Shown piece after piece: positions 34,388 to 43,033 of a stretch of 64,000 nt of DNA. This DNA is from Actinomadura sp. K4S16 (GTDB lineage Bacteria; Actinomycetota; Actinomycetes; Streptosporangiales; Streptosporangiaceae). The notes below the pieces were generated by a model. It had not been told where the DNA came from. It made no database searches and saw only the letters and a list, made by a program, of their open reading frames with translations. The stretch spans positions 434,001 to 498,000 of the forward strand of contig NZ_BDDE01000015.1 in NCBI RefSeq assembly GCF_008327685.1, read 5' to 3'. How positions within the stretch are numbered: the stretch's first letter is position 1; each line of letters starts with the position of its first letter. The translations under genes were made by a program, and so were the position numbers.

Positions 34388-35329
34388 GTGATCGATCACT
34401 CAGACGTCCAGGCCGCGGCGAGGCGTGTCGCGGGCCGCGTCCGCCGCACGCCGATGATCGAGGTCGAGCCGGACCCGCTCGCGCCCGCCGGGCGGATGTG
34501 GCTGAAGCTCGAACTGACCCAGCACACCGGGTCGTTCAAGGCGCGCGGCGCGTTCAACCACATCCTGGCCGCGCGCGAGGAGGGGCGGCTGCCGGAGACC
34601 GGCGTCGTCGCGGCCTCCGGCGGCAACGCGGGGCTCGCCTTCGCGTACGCGGCGGCGCGGGCGGGCGTCCCGGCCGAGGTGTACGTGCCGGAGACGGCGC
34701 CCGCGGTGAAGGTCGCGCGGCTGCGGGCCCTCGGCGCCGCGGTCGTCCAGGTCGGCACCCGGTACGCCGAGGCGCAGGAGGCCGCGACCAAGCGCGCCGC
34801 CGACACCGGCGCGCTGTTCTGCCACGCCTACGACCTGCCGGAGGTGTGCGCGGGCCAGGGCACGCTCGGCGCGGAGGTGCTGGAGCAGACCGGCGGCGAG
34901 GTCGACACCGTCCTGCTCGCGATCGGCGGCGGAGGGCTCATGGCGGGCGTCGCCACCGCCCTCGAGGGCAGGGCGCGCGTCGTCGGCGTCGAGCCCGTGA
35001 CGATCCCGACCCTGGAGCGCGCCCTGCACGCGGGACGCCCCGTCGACGTGGAGGTGTCGGGGATCGCAGCCGACTCCCTCGGCGCGACCCGGCTCGGTGA
35101 GATCGCGTTCGCGGTCGCGTCCCGCACCGGGGTGCGTCCCGTCCTCGTGACCGACGAGGCGATCATCGAGGCGCGCCGGTTCGTCTGGGAGGAGTACCGG
35201 CTGGTCGTCGAGCACGGCACGGCGACCGCCGTGGCCGCGCTCCGGAGCGGCGCCTACCGCCCGGCGCCCGGGGAGCGCGTCGTCGTCGTCCTGTGCGGCG
35301 CGAACACCGACCCGTCCGACCTCGCCTGA
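34388..35329 (+). CDS. PLP-dependent threonine/serine dehydratase-like enzyme
   Basis: A 313-residue fold-type II PLP enzyme. The Schiff-base lysine lies in HTGSFKARGAFN (about residue 50). The phosphate loop is the glycine-rich AIGGGGLMAG (about 180), with an earlier ASGGNAGLAFAYAAA. It resembles serine/threonine dehydratases that lack the C-terminal ACT domain, so feedback control by isoleucine is unlikely. It would give a 2-oxo acid and ammonia, or act as a racemase. The GTG at 34388 has AGAGGAAA seven bases upstream; the ATG at 34367 has none. It is convergent with the serine hydrolase gene, 19 bases apart. Confidence 0.88.
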   Translation: MIDHSDVQAAARRVAGRVRRTPMIEVEPDPLAPAGRMWLKLELTQHTGSFKARGAFNHILAAREEGRLPETGVVAASGGNAGLAFAYAAARAGVPAEVYVPETAPAVKVARLRALGAAVVQVGTRYAEAQEAATKRAADTGALFCHAYDLPEVCAGQGTLGAEVLEQTGGEVDTVLLAIGGGGLMAGVATALEGRARVVGVEPVTIPTLERALHAGRPVDVEVSGIAADSLGATRLGEIAFAVASRTGVRPVLVTDEAIIEARRFVWEEYRLVVEHGTATAVAALRSGAYRPAPGERVVVVLCGANTDPSDLA

Positions 35330-35348
35330 CCTCCCCCGGGGGCCGCCC

Positions 35349-36677
35349 TCACCCGGCGGCGCGGAGGGCCTGGAGCGGCAGCAGCCGCACCTCCGCCGCG
35401 GGCCCGGCCGCGGCGGTCGCGGGGCGGCTGCCGCACAGGGCCTCCACCACGTGCGCGGCCAGCGCGTTGTCGATCGGGTGCGGGACAGGCGCGCCGCCGG
35501 CGCTGAGCTGCTGGTACTTCATGAGGTTGATGGCGACCGAGATCTGCCGCTCGCCGCCGGCGGACGTCAGCGACTGGGTCCCGGCGCCGAAGACCGCGCC
35601 GTCGTGGCCCCAGAACGTCCCGCACGGGAGGTCGAGCGAGTAGAGCCCGAGGCCGTAGTTCATCAGGACGTTGCCGTCCGCGTCCTTCACCGGGACGGTC
35701 CGCCGCATCTGCGCCAGGGCGCCGGGCCCGATGAGGCCGCCGGTGAGGAGCCGGCGGTAGAAGCGGTTGAGGTCGTCCATGGTGGAGACCAGCGCCCCCG
35801 CCGTCCCGGCCCAGCTCATGTCGTAGGTGCTGTAGTCGCGCGGCGGCGTCACATGCTGGTACAGCGACTCGTACATCCGCGAGTGCGGCCCCGCGATCCA
35901 GGGCGTGGACGGGAAGTAGGTGTGCTTCAGCCCAGCCTTCCGGATGACGTTGCGGGTGATGTACTCCTCCGCCTTGGCGCCGGTCACCTTCTCCAGGAGC
36001 TCCCCGGCGATGACGTAGTTGGTGTTGGAGTACGACCAGCGCTCGCCGGGCTCGCCCGTGCGCGGCGCCTTCAGCCCCCATGCGATGAGCTGCGCGGGCC
36101 TGACGCGGCGGAACCTTCCGTCGTCCAGGCTGTCGGGCGACAGGTCACGCAGGGAGGGGAACGCCGCGGGGACGTGGTCGCCGATCCCGCTGGTGTGGCC
36201 GAGCAGCATCCGCACCGTGGTCTGGTCGCCGAGGCGCCCCGGGACGACGCCGGGCAGGTAGCGGGCGATCGGGGCGTCGAGGTCGACGCGGCCCCGCTCG
36301 ACCTGCTGGAGGATCGCGGTGGCGACGAACGACTTGGTGACGCTGCCGACCCGGTGCCGCATGTCCGGAGTGACCGGGCGCTCCGTGCGGACGTCCGCGA
36401 CGCCGGCCGCGCCCTTCCACTCCGTGCGGCCGTCGCGGGCCTCGGAGAACAGCCCGTACATGCCGGCGTCGCGCGTGGCGTCCAGGGTGGCCCGCAACTT
36501 GGCGGGATCGAACGGCACGGTGGACGGCGGCGCCGCGACGACCGCCGCCGGGCCCGCGTCCGGTCCGGCCGCCGTCGCCGCGACCTGGGCCGTCGTCAAC
36601 ATCAGGACGAGTGCCGCGCCCGCGGCCGCGCCCCGTGCGACGCCGCGTCCCGCCAGCCGTCCCAGCCCTCTGGCCAT
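35349..36677 (-). CDS. secreted serine hydrolase, class C beta-lactamase / DD-peptidase type
   Basis: A 442-residue protein with an N-terminal signal sequence (AAGAALVLMLTTAQVAATAAG). The beta-lactamase/transpeptidase-like domain has the SxxK motif VGSVTKSF with the nucleophilic serine, the YxN motif WSYSNTNYVIAG, and a closing HDG motif in FWGHDGAVFGAG in place of KTG. Such proteins are exported D-aminopeptidases, DD-carboxypeptidases or esterases; they are usually poor beta-lactamases. The ATG at 36677 follows GGAGAGACGGGGACG. It is divergent from the hsp20 gene over 292 bases. Confidence 0.88.
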   Translation of the reverse strand: MARGLGRLAGRGVARGAAAGAALVLMLTTAQVAATAAGPDAGPAAVVAAPPSTVPFDPAKLRATLDATRDAGMYGLFSEARDGRTEWKGAAGVADVRTERPVTPDMRHRVGSVTKSFVATAILQQVERGRVDLDAPIARYLPGVVPGRLGDQTTVRMLLGHTSGIGDHVPAAFPSLRDLSPDSLDDGRFRRVRPAQLIAWGLKAPRTGEPGERWSYSNTNYVIAGELLEKVTGAKAEEYITRNVIRKAGLKHTYFPSTPWIAGPHSRMYESLYQHVTPPRDYSTYDMSWAGTAGALVSTMDDLNRFYRRLLTGGLIGPGALAQMRRTVPVKDADGNVLMNYGLGLYSLDLPCGTFWGHDGAVFGAGTQSLTSAGGERQISVAINLMKYQQLSAGGAPVPHPIDNALAAHVVEALCGSRPATAAAGPAAEVRLLPLQALRAAG

Positions 36678-36857
36678 CGTCCCCGTCTCTCCGCGCCGCC
36701 GCGCCCCCGCAGGGGCCCCTTCTAGATCATCCACTCTCTCATCCCGACGGTGGAAACCAGGGCCAGAGCCACCAAAACGGGTCGGTCCCGCCACCTCCTC
36801 CTGCCCCCCGTCCGACCGCCCGCGCAAGGAGGCGCGCGGCGGTCGCCGGACCACCGT

Positions 36858-36886
36858 CTTGACACCGGCTTCCAAGTTACCTATAT
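36858..36886 (+). promoter_or_regulatory. hsp20 promoter, sigma-70 consensus type
   Basis: TTGACA at 36858-36863 is separated by 17 bases from TATATC at 36881-36886, an almost textbook housekeeping promoter 84 bases before the Hsp20 ATG. The flanking DNA (36860-36930) is clearly AT-richer than the genome around it. The rest of the 292-base gap to the serine hydrolase holds nothing else recognisable. Confidence 0.65.
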
Positions 36887-36899
36887 CTGGAGTTGCAGA
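36884..36899. promoter_or_regulatory. inverted repeat overlapping hsp20 -10 region
   Basis: ATCTG (36884-36888) and CAGAT (36895-36899) around GAGTTG overlap the -10 hexamer and the likely transcription start. A repressor bound here would block the promoter. The sequence does not match the HspR HAIR consensus (CTTGAGT-N7-ACTCAAG). Confidence 0.4.
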
Positions 36900-36969
36900 T
36901 TTCCTCTTGTACGAGGAACAGGTAATCGGCGCGCAGCCAGGCGCCGAGGGTCTTCGGAGGTGATGGTCA

Positions 36970-37407
36970 ATGTTGCTGACGTCGATCGACCCGTTCGTGC
37001 AGGAGTTCGAGCGCCAGTTCGACCGGGCGGTCCGCCAGGCCGCCGGCCAGGGCGGCGCCGGCATGCCGATGGACGGCATCCGCCGCGCCGACGACGTCGT
37101 TCTGCGCTTCGACCTGCCGGGGGTCGACCCCGGCTCCATCGAGGTCACGGTCGACCGCGGCGTGCTCTCGGTGACCGCGCGCCGCGAGGAGGAGTTCGGC
37201 GAGGACGAGCGCGTCTTCGTCCGCGAGCGCACCATGGGCTCCTTCACGCGCCGGGTCTACCTGTCGGAGCACCTGGACGCGGAGGCGATCGAGGCCGCGT
37301 ACGACAACGGCGTCCTCGCCGTCCGCATCCCGGTTCTGGAGCGGGCGCGGCCGCGCAAGGTCGCCGTCCAGCAGTCCGGCGACGGCCAGAAGGCGATCAG
37401 GAGCTGA
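36970..37407 (+). CDS. Hsp20 / alpha-crystallin small heat-shock protein
   Basis: A 145-residue small heat-shock protein, an ATP-independent holdase. The alpha-crystallin domain spans about residues 40-130: VVLRFDLPGVDPGSIEVTVD, GVLSVTARREEEFGEDERVF, the conserved FTRRVYLSEHLDAEAIEAAY and AYDNGVLAVRIPV. The C-terminal extension carries the usual short hydrophobic motif in weak form. The ATG at 36970 follows GGAGGTGATGGTCA. A MerR-type gene follows 115 bases later on the same strand, the common arrangement for actinomycete hsp20 operons, and a strong promoter with an overlapping dyad lies upstream. Confidence 0.93.
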   Translation: MLLTSIDPFVQEFERQFDRAVRQAAGQGGAGMPMDGIRRADDVVLRFDLPGVDPGSIEVTVDRGVLSVTARREEEFGEDERVFVRERTMGSFTRRVYLSEHLDAEAIEAAYDNGVLAVRIPVLERARPRKVAVQQSGDGQKAIRS

Positions 37408-37522
37408 CCCGCGGCATCCGGACGGCCCCGGTCCGCGCGGCCATCGAGGCGCCGCGCGGGCCGGGGCCGTCCGTCCTGCCCGGCCGTCCGCCGGGACGGC
37501 ATCGGCGACAAGGAGGCCCCCC

Positions 37523-37843
37523 ATGAACCTGCCGATCGACGACGAGCACGCCGCGCTGTTCACGGTGGGACAGGTCGCGCAGATGCTGGACGTGCAGCAG
37601 GCGTTCCTGCGCCGCATCGACGACCACAGGGTCGTCTCCCCCCGGCGCTCCGCCGGCGGCCAGCGCCGCTACAGCCGCCACGAGATCGGCCGCATCCAGG
37701 AGGTCGTGTCGATGATGGGCGAGGGCATGACGCTGCCCGCAATCCGGCGCATCTTCGAACTCCAGCACGAGGTGGCCGAGCTGACCCGGGAGCGCGACGA
37801 ACTCGCCCGGCGGCTGGCCGGAGGCTCGGGACCCGCGACCTGA
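37523..37843 (+). CDS. MerR-family regulator, HspR-like
   Basis: A 106-residue MerR-type regulator. The winged helix-turn-helix is LFTVGQVAQMLDVQQAFLRR followed by the wing SPRRSAGGQRRYSRHEIGRI. The dimerisation helix TLPAIRRIFELQHEVAELTR resembles that of HspR. It lacks a separate effector-binding domain, as in HspR. Location directly behind hsp20 suggests it represses that gene and itself under normal conditions. The ATG at 37523 follows GGAGGCCCCCC. It is followed by two strong hairpins. Confidence 0.87.
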   Translation: MNLPIDDEHAALFTVGQVAQMLDVQQAFLRRIDDHRVVSPRRSAGGQRRYSRHEIGRIQEVVSMMGEGMTLPAIRRIFELQHEVAELTRERDELARRLAGGSGPAT

Positions 37844-37860
37844 CGCCCGCGGGCGGGCAC

Positions 37861-37890
37861 GCCGGAGGAGGGCCGCGGCCCTCCTCCGGC
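37861..37890. terminator. 30-base perfect palindrome, bidirectional terminator
   Basis: GCCGGAGGAGGGCC is followed by GC and then by its exact complement, making a 30-base perfect palindrome between the convergent MerR and sigma-factor genes. Being symmetric, it can stop transcription from both directions. No T tract follows. Confidence 0.7.
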
Positions 37891-37893
37891 GGA

Positions 37894-37919
37894 GCCGGCG
37901 CCTCCGTGAGAGCGCCGGC
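37894..37919. terminator. second hairpin between convergent genes
   Basis: GCCGGCGC (37894-37901) and GCGCCGGC (37912-37919) form an 8-bp stem with a 10-base loop. It lies just 3 bases from the sigma-factor stop, so it probably terminates the sigma-factor mRNA. Confidence 0.6.
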
Positions 37920-37921
37920 GG

Positions 37922-38920
37922 TCAGCTCAGCAGGTCGGCGAGGGTCTCGCGGCGGGACGGGTGGCGCAGCTTGTGCATGCCCTTGGACTCGATCTGCCGG
38001 ATGCGCTCGCGCGTCACCCCGTAGACCTTGCCGACCTCCTCCAGGGTCTTGGGCTCGCCGCCCGACAGTCCGAACCGCAGCGAGATGACCCCGGCCTCGC
38101 GCTCGGTGAGCGTCTCCAGGACGGCGTCGAGCCGCCCGCGCAGCATCGAGGACGCGACGACGTCGGCGGGGTCGCCGCCCTCGGGGTCCTCGATGACGTC
38201 GGCGAGCTCGCCGTCGCCGTCCTCGCCGAGCGGGGTGTGCAGGGACAGCGGCTCGCGGGCCTGGCGCCGCAGCCACTCGACCTTCTCGGGGGTCACGTCC
38301 AGCTCGACGGCCAGCTCGCGCGAGGTCGGCTCGCGGCCGAGGTCCTGCATCATCCGCCGCCGGACCCGCGTCATCCGGTTGAGCACCTCGACGACGTGCA
38401 CGGGGATGCGGATGGTGCGGCTCTGGTCGGCCAGCGCGCGGCTGATCGCCTGCTTGATCCACCAGACGGCGTAGGTGGAGAACTTCAGGCCACGGCGGTA
38501 CTCGAACTTCTCCACGGCGCGGATCAGCCCGAGGTTGCCCTCCTGCACGAGGTCGTTCAGCGGGAGGCCGTGGCCCATGTAGCGCTTGGCGAGCGACACG
38601 ACGAGGCGCAGGTTCGCCTCGACCATGTGCTCCTTGGCGCGGGCCCCGTCGGCGGCGATCCACTCCAGGTCCTGCTTGTCCTGGAGGCTCAGCTCGTCGC
38701 CCAGGGTCCTGAGGCGCTCTCGTGCGAACAGGCCGGCCTCGATGCGCTTGGCCAGGTCGACCTCCTGCTCGGCGGTGAGCAGCGCGGTGCGCCCGATGCG
38801 GGACAGGTAGTCCTTCATCGGGTCGACGAGGTTCACGGTGGAGCGGGGGGATGCGCTCGGCGCGTGGCTGGCGTTCAGGGCTGTGTCCTTTACGTCCGGC
38901 GGCCGGGAGGGAACGGTCAC
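37922..38920 (-). CDS. group 2 primary-like sigma factor (HrdB/SigB paralogue)
   Basis: A 332-residue sigma-70 protein with region 1.2 (VDPMKDYLSRIGRTALLTAE), region 2 (LVQEGNLGLIRAVEKFEYRR and KFSTYAVWWIKQAISRAL), region 3, and region 4 with TLEEVGKVYGVTRERIRQIE. It lacks the long N-terminal region 1.1 of HrdB and is therefore a group 2, non-essential paralogue, probably stress- or phase-related, with near-consensus promoter preference. The start is uncertain: GTG at 38920 is my choice; a TTG at 38953 is in frame. It is divergent from a TetR gene across a region with three related half-sites. Confidence 0.87.
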   Translation of the reverse strand: MTVPSRPPDVKDTALNASHAPSASPRSTVNLVDPMKDYLSRIGRTALLTAEQEVDLAKRIEAGLFARERLRTLGDELSLQDKQDLEWIAADGARAKEHMVEANLRLVVSLAKRYMGHGLPLNDLVQEGNLGLIRAVEKFEYRRGLKFSTYAVWWIKQAISRALADQSRTIRIPVHVVEVLNRMTRVRRRMMQDLGREPTSRELAVELDVTPEKVEWLRRQAREPLSLHTPLGEDGDGELADVIEDPEGGDPADVVASSMLRGRLDAVLETLTEREAGVISLRFGLSGGEPKTLEEVGKVYGVTRERIRQIESKGMHKLRHPSRRETLADLLS

Positions 38921-38962
38921 CCGGTCTCGGTACCCGTCCGGCCCGTCGGCCAAACTTAGAGA

Positions 38963-38997
38963 CGACCTAAATATATATCTAGCACGAACTTAGGTCG
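38963..38997. promoter_or_regulatory. inverted repeat between sigma factor and TetR gene
   Basis: CGACCTAA (38963-38970) and TTAGGTCG (38990-38997) are perfect 8-bp arms with a 19-base AT-rich spacer (TATATATCT). A third related half-site CTTAG lies at 38954-38959. This is probably the operator of the TetR protein encoded 21 bases downstream, and it also covers the promoter of the divergent sigma-factor gene. Confidence 0.55.
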
Positions 38998-39017
38998 GAC
39001 TATGAAAGGATGGCCGC

Positions 39018-39656
39018 ATGGGACTGCGGGAGATGAAGAAGCAGCAGACGCGCCAGAACATCTCGAACCAGGCGACCCGGCTGTTCCTGCGGCACGGCTT
39101 CGACCGGGTGACGATCGCCGACGTGGCGGCGGCGGCGCAGGTGGCGAAGATGACGGTCACCAACTACTTCCCCCGCAAGGAGGACCTGGCCCTCGACCTG
39201 CACGAGGTGTTCGTGGGCCTGCCCGCGCGCACGGTCGCCGAGCGGGCCCCCGGCGAGTCGGCGCTGGCCGCGCTGCGCCGCGCCTTCCTGGCGGCCGTCG
39301 AGCGGCACGACGCCGTGATCGGCTTCTCCGGCCCCGACTTCGCCCGCATGATCACCGAGAGCCCGGCGCTGGTGGCGCGGCTCCGCGAGTTCCACGAGGA
39401 GCGCGAGGACGCCCTCGCCGCCGTCCTCGCCGAGGAGACCGGCGCGGCCCCGGACGACGTCCTCCCGCGCCTCGCCGCCGCGCAGTTCATCGGCGTCCAC
39501 CGCGTGCTGTTCCAGGAGGTCCTGCGCCGCAGCGTCGCGGGCGAGACCCACGAAGAGATCGAGGCGGCCCTCGCGGAGTCCGCGAGGACCGCCTTCGACC
39601 TGCTGGAACCGTCCCTGGGCGCCTACGCGACCCGCCCGGGGCGAGCGGAGCCTTAG
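39018..39656 (+). CDS. TetR-family transcriptional regulator
   Basis: A 212-residue regulator with helix-turn-helix VTIADVAAAAQVAKMTVTNY followed by FPRKEDLALDLHEVF, and an all-helical ligand domain. The ligand is unknown. The ATG at 39018 follows AAGGATGGCCGC. Its stop overlaps the stop of pyruvate carboxylase on the other strand. The dyad at 38963-38997 lies just upstream, so autoregulation and control of the divergent group 2 sigma factor are both plausible. Confidence 0.87.
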   Translation: MGLREMKKQQTRQNISNQATRLFLRHGFDRVTIADVAAAAQVAKMTVTNYFPRKEDLALDLHEVFVGLPARTVAERAPGESALAALRRAFLAAVERHDAVIGFSGPDFARMITESPALVARLREFHEEREDALAAVLAEETGAAPDDVLPRLAAAQFIGVHRVLFQEVLRRSVAGETHEEIEAALAESARTAFDLLEPSLGAYATRPGRAEP

Positions 39657-42600
39657 GCGCCGTCCTGGATGACCAGGAGGAGGTCGCCGGCCTGGACGGG
39701 CGTCGCCTCCGGGACGGCCAGGCGGGCGACCGTGCCCGCGACCGGGGCGGTGATCGCGGCCTCCATCTTCATGGCCTCGATCGTGGCGACCACGTCTCCC
39801 GCGGCGACCTCGTCCCCCTTGGCCACCCGCAGCGTCACCGAGCCGTCGAACGGGGCGGCGACGTGGCCGGGCTCGCCGGGGTCGGCGCGCTCGACCGGCG
39901 GCGCGTCCGACTTGACGGACTTGTCGCGGACGGAGAGCGTCCGGAGCTGGCCGTTCACCGTGCAGATGACCTGCCGGACGCCCGCCTCGTCGACGTCGCC
40001 GACGGCCTCCAGGCCGGCCAGGACGCGGACGCCGGGTTCGAGGTCGAACGCCACCTCGTGCCCCGCGCGGAGCCCGTAGAGGAACGGGCCGGTCGGCAGG
40101 ACCGAGAGGTCGCCGTAGGCGGCGCGGGCTTCGCGGTAGTCCTTCGCCGGGCCGGGGAAGAGCAGGCGGTCGAGCGTGTCGCGGACCTCTGGGCCCGCCA
40201 GTGCCTTCTCTTCGGCGCCGTCCAGCTCGGCCCGTGCGGGCGTGTACTGGCGTCCTGCGAGGGCCTTGGTGCGGAAGGGCTCGGGCCAGCCGCCGGGCGG
40301 GTCGCCCAGTTCGCCGTTCAGGAACCCGATGACGCTGTCGGGGATGTCGTAGCGGTCCGGGTTCTCGGCGAAGTCGTCCGGGTCGGCGCCCGCCGCGACG
40401 AGGTGCAGGGCCAGGTCGCCCACGACCTTGCTGGACGGGGTGACCTTCACGAGCCGTCCGAGGATGGCGTCCGCGGCCGCGTAGAGGCGCTCGATCTCCT
40501 CGAAGCGGTCGCCGAGGCCGAGGGCGACGGCCTGCTGCCGCAGGTTGGACAGCTGCCCGCCCGGGATCTCGTGCCGGTAGACGCGCCCGGTCGGCGACGG
40601 CAGCCCCATCTCGAACGGCGCGTAGAGCTTCCGGACGGCCTCCCAGTACGGCTCCATGACGGTCAGCGCGTCCAGGTCGATCCCGGTGGCGTGCTCGGTG
40701 AAGTCGGTCGCGGCCACGATCGCCTGGAGCGGCGGCTGGCTCGTGGTGCCCGACAGCGGCGCGGCGGCGCCGTCCACGGCGTCGACGCCCGCTTCGATGG
40801 CGGCGATGTAGGTGCCGATCTGCCCGCCGGCGGTGTCGTGGGTGTGCAGGTGGACCGGCAGGTCGAACCGCTCGCGGAGCGCCTTGACGAGCGTGCGCGC
40901 GGCGGGCGCCCGGAGCAGGCCGGCCATGTCCTTGATGCAGAGGATGTGGACCCCCGCCTGGACGAGTTCCTCCGCCAGGCGCAGGTAGTAGTCGAGTGTG
41001 TAGAGCCGCTCGTCCGGGGAGGACAGGTCGCCGGTGTAGCAGAGGGTGCCCTCCACAAGCGCGTGGGTCTGGAGGGCGGCGTCGATGGCCGGGCGCATAC
41101 GCTCGACGTCGTTCAGGGCGTCGAACACGCGGAAGATGTCGACTCCCGTACTGGCCGCCTCCTTGACGAAGGCCCGAGCCACCGAGTCGGGGTACGGCGT
41201 GTAGCCGACCGTGTTGCGGCCGCGCAGGAGCATCTGGATGCACAGGTTGGGCGCGGCCTCGCGGATCGCGGCCAGCCTGTCCCAGGGCGACTCGCCCAAG
41301 AACCGGAGCGCGACGTCGTACGTGGCCCCGCCCCATGCCTCGATGGAGAGGAGCTGCGGCGTCATCCGGGCCAGGTAGGGCGCGGCCGCCAGCAGGTCAT
41401 AGGTGCGTACTCGCGTGGCGAGCAGCGACTGGTGCGCGTCGCGGAACGTCGTGTCGGTGACGGCCAGGGCGTTCTGGTTGCGGAGTTGCTCGGCGAACGC
41501 GCGCGCGCCGAGCGCCAGCAGCCGGTCGCGCGAACCCTCCGGGAACGGGCCGTCGAGGTCCGGCGGCGGCAGCTTCGTCGCCGGGTCGAGGTCGGTGGGC
41601 GCGTCGCCGTGCGGCCTGTTGACCGTGACGTCCGCCAGGTACCGGACGAGCCGCGTCGCGCGGTCGCCGCTGGAGCGGGCCGTGAGCAGCTCGGGGTGGT
41701 CGGCGATGTAGGACGTGGTGACGCCGCCCGCGCGGAAGTCGGGCTCGTCCAGCAGCGCCTGGAGGAACGGGATGTTGGACGCGACGCCCCGGATGCGGAA
41801 CTCGGCGACGGCCCGGCGCGCCCGGCGCACCGCGTCCTCGAACGTCCGGCCGCGGCACGTCAGCTTCACCAGCAGCGAGTCGAAGTGCGGGGACACGATC
41901 GCGCCGCCGTAGGCCGTCCCGGTGTCGAGCCGCACCCCGGCGCCGCCCGGCGACCGGTACGCCGAGATCTTGCCGGTGTCGGGGCGGAAGCCGTTCGCCG
42001 GGTCCTCGGTGGTGATGCGGCACTGCACGGCGAACCCGCTCACGCTGACCTCGTCCTGCGCGATGCCGAGGTCGGCGAGCGTCTCGCCGCCCGCGATGCG
42101 CAGCTGGCTCTGCACCAGGTCGACGCCCGTGACCTCCTCGGTGACGGTGTGCTCCACCTGGATGCGGGGGTTCATCTCGATGAAGACGTGCTCGCCGCGG
42201 GCGTCCACGAGGAACTCGACCGTTCCCGCGTTCTCGTAGCCGATCTCTTGGGCGAACTTCACGGCGTCCTCGCAGAGCCGCTGCGTCACCTCTGGGTCCA
42301 GCCTGGGCGCGGGCGCGATCTCGACGACCTTCTGGTGGCGGCGCTGCACCGAGCAGTCGCGCTCGCGCAGGTGGACGATGTGCCCGGCGCCGTCCGCGAG
42401 GACCTGCACCTCGATGTGGCGGGGCCGGTCCACCGCCTGCTCCAGGAACACCGTGGGGTCGCCGAACGCGCTCTCGGCCTCGCGGCGCGCCGTGTCCACG
42501 GCGGCCTCCAGCTCCTCGCGGTGGTCGACGCGGCGCAGCCCGCGCCCGCCGCCGCCCGCCGCGGCCTTCACGAACAGGGGGAACCCGACCTCGTCGGCCG

Positions 42601-43033
42601 CCTCCAGCTCCCGGCCCGGCTCGGGCGTCGCCGAGCGCAGCACCGGCAGGCCCGCGCGCCGCGCCGCCGCGACCGCCTCGATCTTGTTGCCCGCCAGGCT
42701 CAGCACCCGGGACGGCGGGCCGACGAACTTGATCCCGTTGCGCTCGCAGGCCGCCGCGAGCTCGGGGCTCTCCGACAGGAACCCGTAGCCGGGGTAGACG
42801 GCGTCGGCGCCCACCCGCAGCGCCGTCTCCACGATCCCGTCCACGTCCAGGTAGGCGCGGACGGGGTGCCCGTGCTCCCCGATCTCGTACGCCTCGTCCG
42901 CCTTCTGCCGGTGCAGGGACAGGCGGTCCTCGTGCGCGTACACGGCGACGCTGGCGATGCCGAGTTCGTAGGCCGCGCGGAAGGCGCGGACGGCGATCTC
43001 GCCACGATTGGCGACGAGCAGCTTTCTGATCAC
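39653..43033 (-). CDS. pyc: pyruvate carboxylase
   Basis: A 1126-residue biotin enzyme that makes oxaloacetate from pyruvate, bicarbonate and ATP in the cytoplasm (anaplerosis). The biotin carboxylase domain (1 to about 450) has FVKAAAGGGGRGLRRV for ATP and VFIEMNPRIQVEHTVTEEVT. The carboxyltransferase domain (about 525-800) has VTDTTFRDAHQSLLATRV, QMLLRGRNTVGYTPYPD and VHLHTHDTAGGQ. The C-terminal biotinyl domain has IEAMKMEAAI, with the biotinylated lysine near 1087. Length and order match the single-chain alpha-4 form. The GTG at 43033 follows GGGAGACACAC. Confidence 0.95.
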   Translation of the reverse strand: MIRKLLVANRGEIAVRAFRAAYELGIASVAVYAHEDRLSLHRQKADEAYEIGEHGHPVRAYLDVDGIVETALRVGADAVYPGYGFLSESPELAAACERNGIKFVGPPSRVLSLAGNKIEAVAAARRAGLPVLRSATPEPGRELEAADEVGFPLFVKAAAGGGGRGLRRVDHREELEAAVDTARREAESAFGDPTVFLEQAVDRPRHIEVQVLADGAGHIVHLRERDCSVQRRHQKVVEIAPAPRLDPEVTQRLCEDAVKFAQEIGYENAGTVEFLVDARGEHVFIEMNPRIQVEHTVTEEVTGVDLVQSQLRIAGGETLADLGIAQDEVSVSGFAVQCRITTEDPANGFRPDTGKISAYRSPGGAGVRLDTGTAYGGAIVSPHFDSLLVKLTCRGRTFEDAVRRARRAVAEFRIRGVASNIPFLQALLDEPDFRAGGVTTSYIADHPELLTARSSGDRATRLVRYLADVTVNRPHGDAPTDLDPATKLPPPDLDGPFPEGSRDRLLALGARAFAEQLRNQNALAVTDTTFRDAHQSLLATRVRTYDLLAAAPYLARMTPQLLSIEAWGGATYDVALRFLGESPWDRLAAIREAAPNLCIQMLLRGRNTVGYTPYPDSVARAFVKEAASTGVDIFRVFDALNDVERMRPAIDAALQTHALVEGTLCYTGDLSSPDERLYTLDYYLRLAEELVQAGVHILCIKDMAGLLRAPAARTLVKALRERFDLPVHLHTHDTAGGQIGTYIAAIEAGVDAVDGAAAPLSGTTSQPPLQAIVAATDFTEHATGIDLDALTVMEPYWEAVRKLYAPFEMGLPSPTGRVYRHEIPGGQLSNLRQQAVALGLGDRFEEIERLYAAADAILGRLVKVTPSSKVVGDLALHLVAAGADPDDFAENPDRYDIPDSVIGFLNGELGDPPGGWPEPFRTKALAGRQYTPARAELDGAEEKALAGPEVRDTLDRLLFPGPAKDYREARAAYGDLSVLPTGPFLYGLRAGHEVAFDLEPGVRVLAGLEAVGDVDEAGVRQVICTVNGQLRTLSVRDKSVKSDAPPVERADPGEPGHVAAPFDGSVTLRVAKGDEVAAGDVVATIEAMKMEAAITAPVAGTVARLAVPEATPVQAGDLLLVIQDGA

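Noticed and set aside
36841..36969. HspR HAIR box (CTTGAGT-N7-ACTCAAG) expected before hsp20.
   Set aside because: I looked for it and found no match; only the ATCTG/CAGAT dyad is present.
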